NCBI RefSeq assembly: GCF_900105395.1
Contig: NZ_LT629775.1
Span: forward strand, 3,303,501 to 3,367,500
Length of the DNA stretch: 64,000 nucleotides
From: Streptomyces sp. TLI_053
GTDB lineage: Bacteria; Actinomycetota; Actinomycetes; Streptomycetales; Streptomycetaceae
Direction of reading: 5' to 3'
Shown here: piece by piece, positions 16,646 to 24,647 of the stretch
Layout: each line of letters opens with the position of its first letter
How positions within the stretch are numbered: position 1 is the first letter of the stretch
Made by a program: the position numbers and the translations under genes
The notes under the pieces: model-generated
Seen by the model: the letters and a program-made list of their open reading frames with translations, nothing else
Told to the model about the DNA's origin: nothing
The model's database searches: none

Positions 16646-19285
16646 ATGGGCGAGACGTGCGTACGACCGGAGTGCGGCACCGGGACGATCGACGCGGACG
16701 GCTACTGCGACGAGTGCGGCCTCGCCCCGGCGAGCGCCACCTCGACGCGGGCGGGCACCGGGTCGACACCCGTCGGCACCGGGTCGAGCCGGACCGGGAC
16801 CGGCACGGCGACCGGGACCGGCGGCGGAACGGCCGCGGGCCGGAGGTCCGTCGCCGGACCGGGTGACCCCTGCCCGCGCGACTGCGCCGGGACGGTCGAC
16901 CCCGACGGCTACTGCGACGAGTGCGGCCTCGGCGCCGCCTCGGCCCCCCTGACCGGCGGCCGGGACACCGGCCCGGCCCACAGCTCCTCGGTCCGCGGCA
17001 CCTCGGCCCACAGTTCCTCCGTCCGCAGTTCCTCCGTCCGCAGCGGTTCGGCCCGTTCGCTGTCCGGCCGGTCCCGCTCGCACCGCTCCACCCGCACCGG
17101 CAGCGGCCGTTCGGTCTCGGTGCGCAGCAGCCGAGGCAGCAGCTCCACCGGCCGGCACCGGCTGGGCGCCGGCCTGGTGACGGTGCCCAGCGTCCCGGCC
17201 GCCGACCCGTCGCTGGCGGTCCTGGAGAACCCGGAGGTGCCGGAGCGCAAGCGGTTCTGCTCCAAGTGCGACACCCCGGTCGGCCGGGACCGGAACGGCC
17301 GGCCCGGCCGCCCGGACGGTTTCTGCACCAAGTGCGGCACCCCGTACTCGTTCACCCCCAAGCTGCGCCGCGGCGACCTGGTCGGCGGGCAGTACGAGGT
17401 GGTCGGCTGCCTGGCGCACGGCGGGCTCGGCTGGATCTACCTGGCGGTCGACCGGCGGGTCAACGACAAGTGGGTGGTGCTCAAGGGCCTGCTGGACACC
17501 GGGGACGAGGACGCGCTGGCGGTGGCCGTCGCCGAACGCCGCTTCCTCGCCGAGGTGGACCACCCGAACATCGTCCGCATCATCAACTTCGTCGAGCACC
17601 CGGACCTGCGGACCGGCGCCACCGACGGCTACATCGTGATGGAGTACGTCGGCGGCAAGTCCCTGAAGGACATCGCCAACGAGCGCCGCCTCCCGGACGG
17701 CCGGCGCGACCCGCTGCCGGTCGAGCAGGCGATCGCGTACGGGCTGGAGGCGCTGCCCGCGCTGGGCTACCTGCACTCCCGGGGCCTGGTCTACTGCGAT
17801 TTCAAGATCGACAACGTGCTGCAGAGCGGCGACGCGCTCAAGATCATCGACATGGGCGCCGTCCGCCGCCTCGACGACGACGGCCCGATCTACGGCACCA
17901 TCGGCTACCAGGCGCCCGAGATCGCCACCGACGGCCCGTCCCCCGCCTCCGACCTCTACACGGTGGCCCGCACCCTGGCCGTCCTCAGCTTCGACTTCCA
18001 GGGCTACTCCACCACCTACCGGGACACCCTGCCCGGCCCCGAGTCGGTCCCGGTCTTCGCGGCCTACGAGTCCTACTACCGCCTGCTGGTCCGCGCCACC
18101 GACCCGGACCCGGCCCGCCGGTTCGGCTCCGCCGAGGAGATGGCCGACCAGCTCACCGGCGTGCTGCGCGAGGTGCTCGCGCTCCAGGACGGCAGGGCCC
18201 GGCCCGCGCAGTCCACCCTGTTCGGCCCCGAACTCCGGGTCGTCGACACCGAACTGGTGGCCGCCACGGTGCGCCCCGGCCAACTGCGGCTCACCGCCGT
18301 CGACCCGGCCGCCGCCGCGCTCGCGCTGCCCGTCCCCCGGGTCGACCCGGCCGACCCGAACGCCGGCTTCCTCGCCACCCTGCTGGCCGCCGACCCCGGC
18401 GAGGCGCTCACCGCGCTGGACGGCGCCCCCACCGACTCGGTCGAACGGCGGCTGCGGGCCCTGCGCGCCCTGCTCGAACTCGGCCGGCCGCACCAGTCCG
18501 CCGAGGCGCTGGCCGCGCTGGAGAAGGACCACCCGGACGACTGGCGGGTGGTCTGGTACCGGGGCCTGGCCTCCCTGGTCGCCGCCGCCGACCCCGACCC
18601 CGACCCCGGGACCGGTGGCGGGGCCGGAGCCGGAGCCCCGGCCCGCGAACAGGCCCTGCGCGCTGCCGCCGAGGCCTTCGACGCCGTCTACGACGCCTTC
18701 CCCGGCGAGGCCGCCCCCAAGCTGGCCCTCGCCGTCTGCGCCGAACTCCTCGGCGACGGCGGCGACGCGGCCGAGTTCTACCGCCTGGTGTGGAGCACCG
18801 ACCAGAGCTACCTGAGCGCCGCCTTCGGGCTGGCCCGGGTCCGGCTCGCCGAGGACGACCGGGCCGGCGCCGTCGCCGCCCTGGAGACCGTCCCGGCCAC
18901 CTCCAGCCAGTACACCGCCGCCCGGATCGCCGCCGTCCGGGCCCGGCTGCGCGAGCGGCCCACCACCGACCCGCTCGGCGCCGACCTCGGCGCGAGCTCC
19001 GAGCAACTGACCGCGCTGCGCCTGGACGACCGCCGCCGCGAGGAGCTCGCCGTCGAGGTGCTCGGCGCGGCGCTCGGCTGGGTCACGGCCGGCTCCCCCG
19101 GGGGGCCCGGCGCGGGCCCGGCAACGGGCGAGGTCAGCGTGCTGGGACGGCCCGCGGTGGAAAGGGAACTGCGGTTCGCCCTGGAGCAGTCCTACCGGGT
19201 ACTCGCCCGGTTGGCCGACCGGGCCGAGACCAGGATCGAGATGGTGGAACGGGCCAACCGGGCCCGTCCCAGGACGTGGGTGTAA
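16646..19285 (+). CDS. pknG: PknG-like serine/threonine protein kinase with zinc ribbons and TPR
   Basis: An 879-residue soluble kinase. Domains in order: two CX4C/CX3C...CX2C zinc-ribbon-like modules (Cys 5/10/21/24 and 76/80/90/93), a Ser/Arg-rich linker (about 112-172), a PknG-type rubredoxin-like module (Cys 205/208/227/230), the kinase domain (about 245-510) and a TPR-like C-terminal half. Catalytic residues are Lys280 (VVLKG), Asp385/Lys387 (YCDFKIDNV) and Asp402 (IIDMGAV). As in PknG, the Arg before the catalytic Asp is missing and DFG is altered, here DMG. Mycobacterial PknG controls glutamate metabolism through an FHA protein. ATG at 16646 overlaps a GTG one codon earlier. The gap to the phosphatase gene is 3 bp. 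Confidence 0.92.
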   Translation: MGETCVRPECGTGTIDADGYCDECGLAPASATSTRAGTGSTPVGTGSSRTGTGTATGTGGGTAAGRRSVAGPGDPCPRDCAGTVDPDGYCDECGLGAASAPLTGGRDTGPAHSSSVRGTSAHSSSVRSSSVRSGSARSLSGRSRSHRSTRTGSGRSVSVRSSRGSSSTGRHRLGAGLVTVPSVPAADPSLAVLENPEVPERKRFCSKCDTPVGRDRNGRPGRPDGFCTKCGTPYSFTPKLRRGDLVGGQYEVVGCLAHGGLGWIYLAVDRRVNDKWVVLKGLLDTGDEDALAVAVAERRFLAEVDHPNIVRIINFVEHPDLRTGATDGYIVMEYVGGKSLKDIANERRLPDGRRDPLPVEQAIAYGLEALPALGYLHSRGLVYCDFKIDNVLQSGDALKIIDMGAVRRLDDDGPIYGTIGYQAPEIATDGPSPASDLYTVARTLAVLSFDFQGYSTTYRDTLPGPESVPVFAAYESYYRLLVRATDPDPARRFGSAEEMADQLTGVLREVLALQDGRARPAQSTLFGPELRVVDTELVAATVRPGQLRLTAVDPAAAALALPVPRVDPADPNAGFLATLLAADPGEALTALDGAPTDSVERRLRALRALLELGRPHQSAEALAALEKDHPDDWRVVWYRGLASLVAAADPDPDPGTGGGAGAGAPAREQALRAAAEAFDAVYDAFPGEAAPKLALAVCAELLGDGGDAAEFYRLVWSTDQSYLSAAFGLARVRLAEDDRAGAVAALETVPATSSQYTAARIAAVRARLRERPTTDPLGADLGASSEQLTALRLDDRRREELAVEVLGAALGWVTAGSPGGPGAGPATGEVSVLGRPAVERELRFALEQSYRVLARLADRAETRIEMVERANRARPRTWV
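16697..16931. repeat. 28-bp direct repeat encoding the duplicated zinc ribbon
   Basis: An identical 28-base block at 16697-16724 and 16904-16931 encodes DGYCDECGL in both N-terminal ribbons of the kinase. The match at synonymous positions suggests recent duplication or gene conversion. Confidence 0.85.
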
Positions 19286-19288
19286 CTG

Positions 19289-20635
19289 ATGCCGCAGCAG
19301 ACCGTGTGCCAGAGCTGTGCCGAGCCGATGGACCCGGAGGACGTCTTCTGCGGGTCCTGCGGGGCCGGCCGGGACGGCCGTCCCGCCCCCGGCGCGATGC
19401 CGGCCGGCTGGTCCGCCGCCCGGGCCGGCGCCGGGGACGACCACCCGCCGACCCTGCCCAACACCCCCTCCGTGCCCGCGCAGGCCGACCGGAGCGCGGT
19501 CGCCTGCGCGCACTGCGGGCTCCACCAGGTGACCCCCGACGGCTACTGCGAGGCCTGCGGCCGCGCCCAGCCGCGCCCCCGCGACCACATGGAGAAGGCA
19601 CTGGCCGGCGTCGCCGGCGTCAGCGACCGGGGCCTGCGGCACCACCGCAACGAGGACTCCTTCACCGTCGCCGCCTCCTCGCTGCCCGGCGGCGAACCGG
19701 TCGTGGTGGCCGTGGTCTGCGACGGCGTCTCCTCCTCCGACCGGCCCGACGAGGCCTCCGAGACCGCGGTCGACGCCGCCTCCGAGTCGCTGCTCAGCTC
19801 GCTCGAGGCGGGCACCGACCCGGCCCGGGCGATGCGCCGGGCGATCGCCGACGCGGCCGACGCGGTGGCCGCCCTCGCCACCGACGGCACCCGGCCGCTC
19901 CGGCCCGACGTCAACGCCCCGGCCTGCACCTACGTCAGCGCGATCGCCTCCGGCGGCCGGATCACCATCGGCTGGGTCGGCGACACCCGGGCCTACTGGA
20001 TCCCCGACGACCGGGTCGCCGCCGAACCGTTCCGGCTCACCCAGGACGACTCCTGGGCGGCCCGGATGGTCGAGGCGGGGCTGATGGGCGAGGCCGAGGC
20101 GTACGCCGACCCGCGCGCCCACGCCATCACCGGCTGGCTCGGCGCCGACGCCGAGGAGGTCGTGCCGCACACCCTCGACTTCACCCCGCACGTGCCCGGG
20201 GTGCTGCTGGTCTGCACCGACGGCCTGTGGAACTACGCCGAGGCCGCCACCGACCTGGCGTACTACGTCCGGCCGGACGCCCGGACCGAACCGCTGGCCG
20301 CCGCGCAGTCGCTGGTGAAGTTCGCCGTCGCGGCCGGCGGGCACGACAACATCACCGTCGCCGTGCTGCCGATCGACCCGCCCCCGGCGGCCGCGGCCAC
20401 CGGGGAGGACGCCCGGACCGCGACCGCGCTGGACCTGCCGGTGATCACCGCGACCGGAGCGGCGTTCGGCGGCGGCGCGGCCGACCAGGACGAGGACGAG
20501 GACCACGCGCCGACCCTGCCGGACATCCCGGTGATCGGCTCGCCCGCCGCCCCGCTGCCCCCCGTCCCGCCGCCGCCCGCCGTGCCGCCCCGCCCGCCCG
20601 TGCCGCCGGCGCCCCAGGTGCCTCCGGCCCGCTGA
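19289..20635 (+). CDS. PP2C-family Ser/Thr phosphatase with two N-terminal zinc ribbons
   Basis: A 448-residue protein. Two CxxC pairs (Cys 7/10/21/24 and 73/76/87/90) form zinc-ribbon-like modules; the second has DGYCEACG, nearly the same motif as the kinase ribbons. The PP2C domain runs from about 102 to 365, with metal ligands in RHHRNEDSF, VCDGVSSSD, CTDGLWNY and GGHDNITV. The C-terminal 70 residues are acidic then proline-rich (DEDEDH, then PPVPPPPAVPP). It most likely reverses phosphorylation by the adjacent kinase. Start is ATG 3 bp after the kinase stop, so coupling is expected. The same frame stays open and repetitive well beyond the stop codon. Confidence 0.92.
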   Translation: MPQQTVCQSCAEPMDPEDVFCGSCGAGRDGRPAPGAMPAGWSAARAGAGDDHPPTLPNTPSVPAQADRSAVACAHCGLHQVTPDGYCEACGRAQPRPRDHMEKALAGVAGVSDRGLRHHRNEDSFTVAASSLPGGEPVVVAVVCDGVSSSDRPDEASETAVDAASESLLSSLEAGTDPARAMRRAIADAADAVAALATDGTRPLRPDVNAPACTYVSAIASGGRITIGWVGDTRAYWIPDDRVAAEPFRLTQDDSWAARMVEAGLMGEAEAYADPRAHAITGWLGADAEEVVPHTLDFTPHVPGVLLVCTDGLWNYAEAATDLAYYVRPDARTEPLAAAQSLVKFAVAAGGHDNITVAVLPIDPPPAAAATGEDARTATALDLPVITATGAAFGGGAADQDEDEDHAPTLPDIPVIGSPAAPLPPVPPPPAVPPRPPVPPAPQVPPAR

Positions 20636-20719
20636 ACCGCCCGCGCCACCGGGGCCCGCGCCCCCACGGCGCGGGCCCCGGCGCGCGGTCCGCAGCGCGC
20701 GGTCCGCGACAGGCCGCAG

Positions 20720-20787
20720 GCACCGCACCCCGACGCACCGCACCCCGACGCACCGGACCCCCACGCACCGGACCCCGACGCACCGGG
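20720..20787. repeat. 15-bp tandem repeat, about 4.5 copies
   Basis: GCACCGCACCCCGAC-type units occupy the 257-bp gap between phosphatase and VWA genes. The period is five codons and the units are in frame with the phosphatase, past its stop, reading APHPD/APDPD. No other gene is visible in the gap. Confidence 0.8.
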
Positions 20788-20892
20788 CCACCCGCCCGGG
20801 CCGCAAGCACCGAGCGACCACCCGCGCCCCGTCCCACCGGCGCGGCCACCACCCCGCGCACCATCCGACGATCCGACGGGAGCCACCGGCCC

Positions 20893-22248
20893 ATGGCAAC
20901 ACTGGCGAAGCCGAACCTGCCCAGGTTCGATGTGGAGATCTTCCAGAACGAGTACCTCGCGGACGGCGCCCGCGAGGTGAACGCCATCGTCACCGTCACC
21001 GCGACCGGCGGCGGCACCTCCGGCGGCCGCCCGCTCGGCGTCACCGACGCCCCGGCCGGCGGCGACGGGCAGTCCGCCGCCGTGGTGATCCTGGTGGACT
21101 GCTCCGGCTCGATGGACTACCCGTCCAGCAAGATGCGCGGCGCCCGCGAGGCCACCGCCGCCGCCGTCGACACCGTCCGCGACGGCGTGGCGTTCGCCGT
21201 GGTCGCCGGCACCCACGAGGCCCGCGAGGTCTTCCCCGGCGACGGCACCCTCGCCATCGCCTCGCCGGAGACCCGGGCCCGGGCCCGGGAGTCGCTGCGC
21301 CGGCTCACCGCGGCCGGCGGCACCGCCATGGGCAGCTGGCTGACCAAGGCCGACCAGCTCTTCCTCACCCGCCGGGACATCCCGATCCGGCACGCCATCC
21401 TGCTCACCGACGGCAACAACGAGCACGAGACCGCCGCCGAGCTGGAGCGCGCGATCGGGCGGGTCAGCGGCCACTTCACCGCCGACTGCCGGGGCGTCGG
21501 CACCGACTGGAAGGTCGAGGAGCTGCGCAAGATCGCCTCCGCGCTGCTCGGCACCGTCGACATCGTCCCCGAGCCCTCCGGCCTGGCCGAGGACTTCCGC
21601 TCGATGATGGCCGGCGCGATGGGCAAGCAGGTCGCCGATGTCGCGCTGCGGATCTGGACGCCCGCCAACGCGGTGGTGAAGTTCGTCAAGCAGGTCGCCC
21701 CCGCCCTGGAGGACCTCACCGGCCGCCGGGCCGAGGCCGGGCCGAGGGCCGGCGACTACCCGACCGGCTCGTGGGGCGACGAGAGCCGCGACTACCACGT
21801 CTGCGTGGAGGTCCCGGCCGCAGCCGTCGGCAACGAGATGCTGGCCGCCCGGATCAGCCTGGTGCTGCCGCCCCCGGTCGCCGGGGGGACGCCCGAGGTG
21901 CTGTCCCAGGGTCTGGTCAAGGCGGTCTGGACCGACGACCTCGCCTCCTCCACCCGGATCAGCCCGCAGGTCGCCCACTACACCGGACAGGCGGAACTGG
22001 CCGCGGCGGTCCAGGAAGGCATGGAGGCGCACCGCGCCGGGAACGTCCACCTCGCCACCGCCAGGCTGGGCACCGCCGTCCGGATCGCCCACGCGACCGG
22101 GAACGACGGCACCTTCAAGCTGCTGCAGAAGGTGGTGGACGTGGTGGACCCGAAGGAGGGTACCGTTCGGTTCCGTAAGAACGTGAGCGAGGCCGACTCG
22201 ATGATCGTCGAGACCCGGTCGACCAAAACCGTCCGTGTGAAGAAGTGA
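20893..22248 (+). CDS. von Willebrand factor A (MIDAS) domain protein
   Basis: A 451-residue soluble protein. The VWA domain spans about residues 60-240 with an intact metal-ion-dependent adhesion site: Asp69/Ser71/Ser73 (VDCSGSMD), Thr144 (GGTAMG) and Asp173 (LTDGNNEH). The rest is a beta-rich region and a C-terminal helical segment that includes GTFKLLQKVVDVVDP. VWA proteins paired with kinase and PP2C genes form recurrent triads in bacterial stress and conflict-associated signalling loci. Here it would act as a Mg2+-dependent protein-interaction platform. ATG at 20893 is used; the open frame upstream is shadow sequence. It is followed after 73 bp by the FHA gene. Confidence 0.9.
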   Translation: MATLAKPNLPRFDVEIFQNEYLADGAREVNAIVTVTATGGGTSGGRPLGVTDAPAGGDGQSAAVVILVDCSGSMDYPSSKMRGAREATAAAVDTVRDGVAFAVVAGTHEAREVFPGDGTLAIASPETRARARESLRRLTAAGGTAMGSWLTKADQLFLTRRDIPIRHAILLTDGNNEHETAAELERAIGRVSGHFTADCRGVGTDWKVEELRKIASALLGTVDIVPEPSGLAEDFRSMMAGAMGKQVADVALRIWTPANAVVKFVKQVAPALEDLTGRRAEAGPRAGDYPTGSWGDESRDYHVCVEVPAAAVGNEMLAARISLVLPPPVAGGTPEVLSQGLVKAVWTDDLASSTRISPQVAHYTGQAELAAAVQEGMEAHRAGNVHLATARLGTAVRIAHATGNDGTFKLLQKVVDVVDPKEGTVRFRKNVSEADSMIVETRSTKTVRVKK

Positions 22249-22321
22249 CCGCCGAAGCGCCGACCGGGCCGCGAACCGGCCGGGCCCAGCCCCGGCCGAG
22301 CTGGAATTGAGGGGGGACCTG

Positions 22322-23572
22322 ATGCCGATCTGCCCGAGGGGCCACGAGTCGCAGGCCGAGGACTGGTGCGACTTCTGCGGATTCCCGATGACACCGCCGC
22401 AGCCGCTGCCGCCGCCGCCGCCCGGAGCGCACCCCGGCGCCCCGGGGGCGCACGGGGCTCCCGGCGCGCCGTACGGTGCCACGCTCCCCCCGGGCGCGTA
22501 CCCCCCGCCGCCGCCCGGCTCGATGCCGGCACCGGGTCCGGTGCCGCCGCCGCCGGCCCCGCAGGGCTTCCCCGACCTCACCGAGGGCCTGGTGATCTGC
22601 CCGATCTGCCGCAGCCCGCAGACCGGGCGGTTCTGCGAGGAGTGCGGGTACGACTACGACCTGTCCTCGCCGCAGCGTGCCCAGCAGCCGCCGTTCCCGG
22701 CCCCGGCCCCGCCGCCCGGCCCCGCCCCGCTGAACATCCCGGCGGCGTACGGCGGTGCCCCGGCGGCCCCGCCGGCGCCGCAGCTCGCCGAGGCCCCGCC
22801 GCTGCCACCGCAGCACCAGCAGCACGGCGCGCCCGCCGGCTACGGCTACCCGCCGCCCGCGCACGGGCAGCAGGCCGCGGCGCCCGGCCCGGTCGAGGCG
22901 CCGCCGTACGGACCTCCCGCCGAGGCGCCCTACGGCCCGCCGGCCGAGGCACCGTACGGACCTCCCGCCGAGGCGCCGTACGGGCTGCCGCCGGCTCCCC
23001 CGGAGCCGCAGCGGCCGCCGGTCCCGCGCGAGGACTCCGGCCCGGTCTACGCCCAGCCCGGACCGGCCCGGCGCGGCGACGAGTTCGGCACCTCGTTCCA
23101 CCTGGCCCCGCCGGTGCCCCCGCAGGCCGAGCAGCCGCCGGGCCCGGTTGCCGAGCCGGTCCGGACCACCTGGTTCGCGGTGATCGCGGCCGACCGCCAG
23201 TACTTCACCGACATGATGGCCCGCAGCGGTCCGGAGGCGGCCGGGCTGTTCTTCCCGCCGTACTGCCCCGAGCGGCGGATCCCGCTGACCGGGCGCGGCC
23301 AGCTGCGGATCGGCCGACGCAGCCAGCACCGCGGCACCGTGCCGGAGATCGACCTCTCGGTCGCGCCGGAGGACCCGGGCGCCTCGCACCAGCACGCCCT
23401 GCTGGCCGAACAGCCGGACGGCACCTGGGTGCTGGTCGACCAGGACTCCACCAACGGCACCACGGTGAACGGCGGCGCGGAGCCGATCTCCCCGCACACC
23501 GCGATCCCGCTGGGCGACGGCGACCGCGTCCACATCGGCGCCTGGACCACGATCACCCTGCACCGCGCCTGA
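22322..23572 (+). CDS. FHA-domain protein with zinc ribbons and Pro-rich repeats
   Basis: A 416-residue protein. Two zinc-ribbon-like modules lie at Cys4/(His8)/Cys16/Cys19 and Cys93/96/105/108. They are joined and followed by proline-rich linkers that include three exact YGPPAEAP repeats. The C-terminal residues about 325-416 are an FHA phosphothreonine-binding domain with the hallmark RIGRRS, ASHQHA and DSTNGT segments. A conserved block (TTWFAVIAADRQYFTDMM) precedes it. It is a plausible reader of kinase phosphorylation, in the way GarA/OdhI bind PknG. ATG at 22322 follows GGGGGGA; the gene ends the signalling block. Confidence 0.92.
   Translation: MPICPRGHESQAEDWCDFCGFPMTPPQPLPPPPPGAHPGAPGAHGAPGAPYGATLPPGAYPPPPPGSMPAPGPVPPPPAPQGFPDLTEGLVICPICRSPQTGRFCEECGYDYDLSSPQRAQQPPFPAPAPPPGPAPLNIPAAYGGAPAAPPAPQLAEAPPLPPQHQQHGAPAGYGYPPPAHGQQAAAPGPVEAPPYGPPAEAPYGPPAEAPYGPPAEAPYGLPPAPPEPQRPPVPREDSGPVYAQPGPARRGDEFGTSFHLAPPVPPQAEQPPGPVAEPVRTTWFAVIAADRQYFTDMMARSGPEAAGLFFPPYCPERRIPLTGRGQLRIGRRSQHRGTVPEIDLSVAPEDPGASHQHALLAEQPDGTWVLVDQDSTNGTTVNGGAEPISPHTAIPLGDGDRVHIGAWTTITLHRA
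22907..22990. repeat. 24-bp in-frame tandem repeat in the FHA gene
   Basis: Three complete units (22907-22930, 22931-22954, 22955-22978) and a partial fourth encode YGPPAEAP. Units 1 and 3 are almost identical while unit 2 differs at synonymous sites. They lengthen a flexible linker. Confidence 0.85.
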
Positions 23573-23658
23573 GCGGGTACGAACGGCGGTGCGCCGGTGC
23601 GGTCCGGGATCTCCCGGACCGCACCGGCCGTCCCAGGGGTCACGGCTCAGCGGCACCT

Positions 23659-23690
23659 TGTAAAAATGATCATCAAATGGTGGTTCTGCA
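23659..23690 (+). promoter_or_regulatory. AT-rich promoter/operator region of the ABC transporter
   Basis: TTGTAAAAATGATCATCAAA is markedly AT-rich for this genome and contains the palindrome ATGATCAT (23666-23673), about 60 bp ahead of the ABC ATPase start. It separates the transporter from the FHA gene and probably carries its promoter. Confidence 0.5.
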
Positions 23691-23729
23691 TCTCCCCACG
23701 GTGCCCCCGCAGCCCTACCCTCAGTCGCT

Positions 23730-24647
23730 ATGACTGCTGCAATATCCGCCGACGGCATCCGTCAGCGGTACGGGGACGTACAAGCCGTCGACGGAGTGTC
23801 ACTCACCGTCGAAACCGGCGAATTCTACGGAATCCTGGGCCCGAACGGCGCCGGGAAGACCACCACACTGGAGATCCTGGAGGGGATCCGCAAGCCCGAC
23901 GAGGGCCGGATCGAGCTGCTGGGCCTGACGCCCTGGCCACGCAACCCCCAGCTGCTGCGCCGCATCGGCGTCCAGTTCCAGGCCTCCGCCTTCTTCAACC
24001 GGCTCACCGCCCGGGAGACCATCCGCACCTTCGGCTCCTTCTACGGCGTCGGCCCCAAGCGCGCGGACGCGATGCTGGAGCGGGTCGGCCTGACCGAGTC
24101 GGCCGGGGTGATGACCGACAAGATGTCCGGCGGCCAGGCCCAGCGGCTCTCGATCGCCTGCGCCCTGGTGCACGGACCGGAGCTGGTGTTCCTCGACGAA
24201 CCCACCACCGGCCTCGACCCGCAGGCCCGCCGCAACCTCTGGGACCTGCTGCGCGACATCAACTCCGAGGGCCGCACCGTCGTCCTGACCACCCACTACC
24301 TGGACGAGGCCGAGGTGCTCTGCGACCGGGTCTCGGTGATGGACCACGGCCGGATCCTGCGGACCGGGGCACCCGCCGCGCTCATCCGCGAGATCGACGA
24401 CACCGTCCGGATCAGCGTGGAGTCCGGGCAGCTCGCCGTCGACACCGCGCGCGAACTGCTCACCGCCGCCGGGGCGGAGACCACCTCGCTGGAGGACGAC
24501 GGCGTCTCGCTCTCGCTCTCGACCCGACTGCCCGCGCCGGTGCTGTCCGTACTGGCCGACCGGGGCGCCCTCCGGGGCCTGGAAGTCCGCGGCGCCACCC
24601 TGGAGGACGTCTTCCTCCAGCTCACCGGACGGGAGTACCGCGCATGA
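23730..24647 (+). CDS. ABC transporter ATP-binding protein
   Basis: A 305-residue ATPase of the ABC-2 export type (drug/DRA family). Walker A GPNGAGKTTT, Q-loop in VQFQAS, signature MSGGQAQRLS, Walker B LVFLDEPTTGLD and the switch His in LTTHYLDEAE are all intact. The C-terminal 80 residues (ALIREIDDTVRISVESG onwards) are the accessory domain usual in DrrA-like proteins. It overlaps its permease gene by 4 bp (ATGA), so the two are translationally coupled. The substrate is unknown. It is co-oriented with the PknG-type locus but has its own AT-rich promoter region. Confidence 0.93.
   Translation: MTAAISADGIRQRYGDVQAVDGVSLTVETGEFYGILGPNGAGKTTTLEILEGIRKPDEGRIELLGLTPWPRNPQLLRRIGVQFQASAFFNRLTARETIRTFGSFYGVGPKRADAMLERVGLTESAGVMTDKMSGGQAQRLSIACALVHGPELVFLDEPTTGLDPQARRNLWDLLRDINSEGRTVVLTTHYLDEAEVLCDRVSVMDHGRILRTGAPAALIREIDDTVRISVESGQLAVDTARELLTAAGAETTSLEDDGVSLSLSTRLPAPVLSVLADRGALRGLEVRGATLEDVFLQLTGREYRA

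Noticed and set aside
16346..20902. A very long open frame on the minus strand across the kinase and phosphatase genes
   Set aside because: It mirrors the coding bias of the plus-strand genes, as expected in GC-rich DNA; composition is Gly/Arg/Val-rich without domains, and the plus-strand frames carry clear kinase and PP2C motifs.
16921..22248. One 1,775-codon plus-strand frame spanning the kinase region to the VWA protein
   Set aside because: Only its last 451 codons encode protein-like sequence (the VWA protein with a good start at 20893); the rest lies out of frame over the kinase and phosphatase genes.
20720..23000. Tandem repeats considered as a CRISPR array
   Set aside because: Units are 15-24 bp, head-to-tail without unique spacers, and follow codon periodicity; no cas genes are present.
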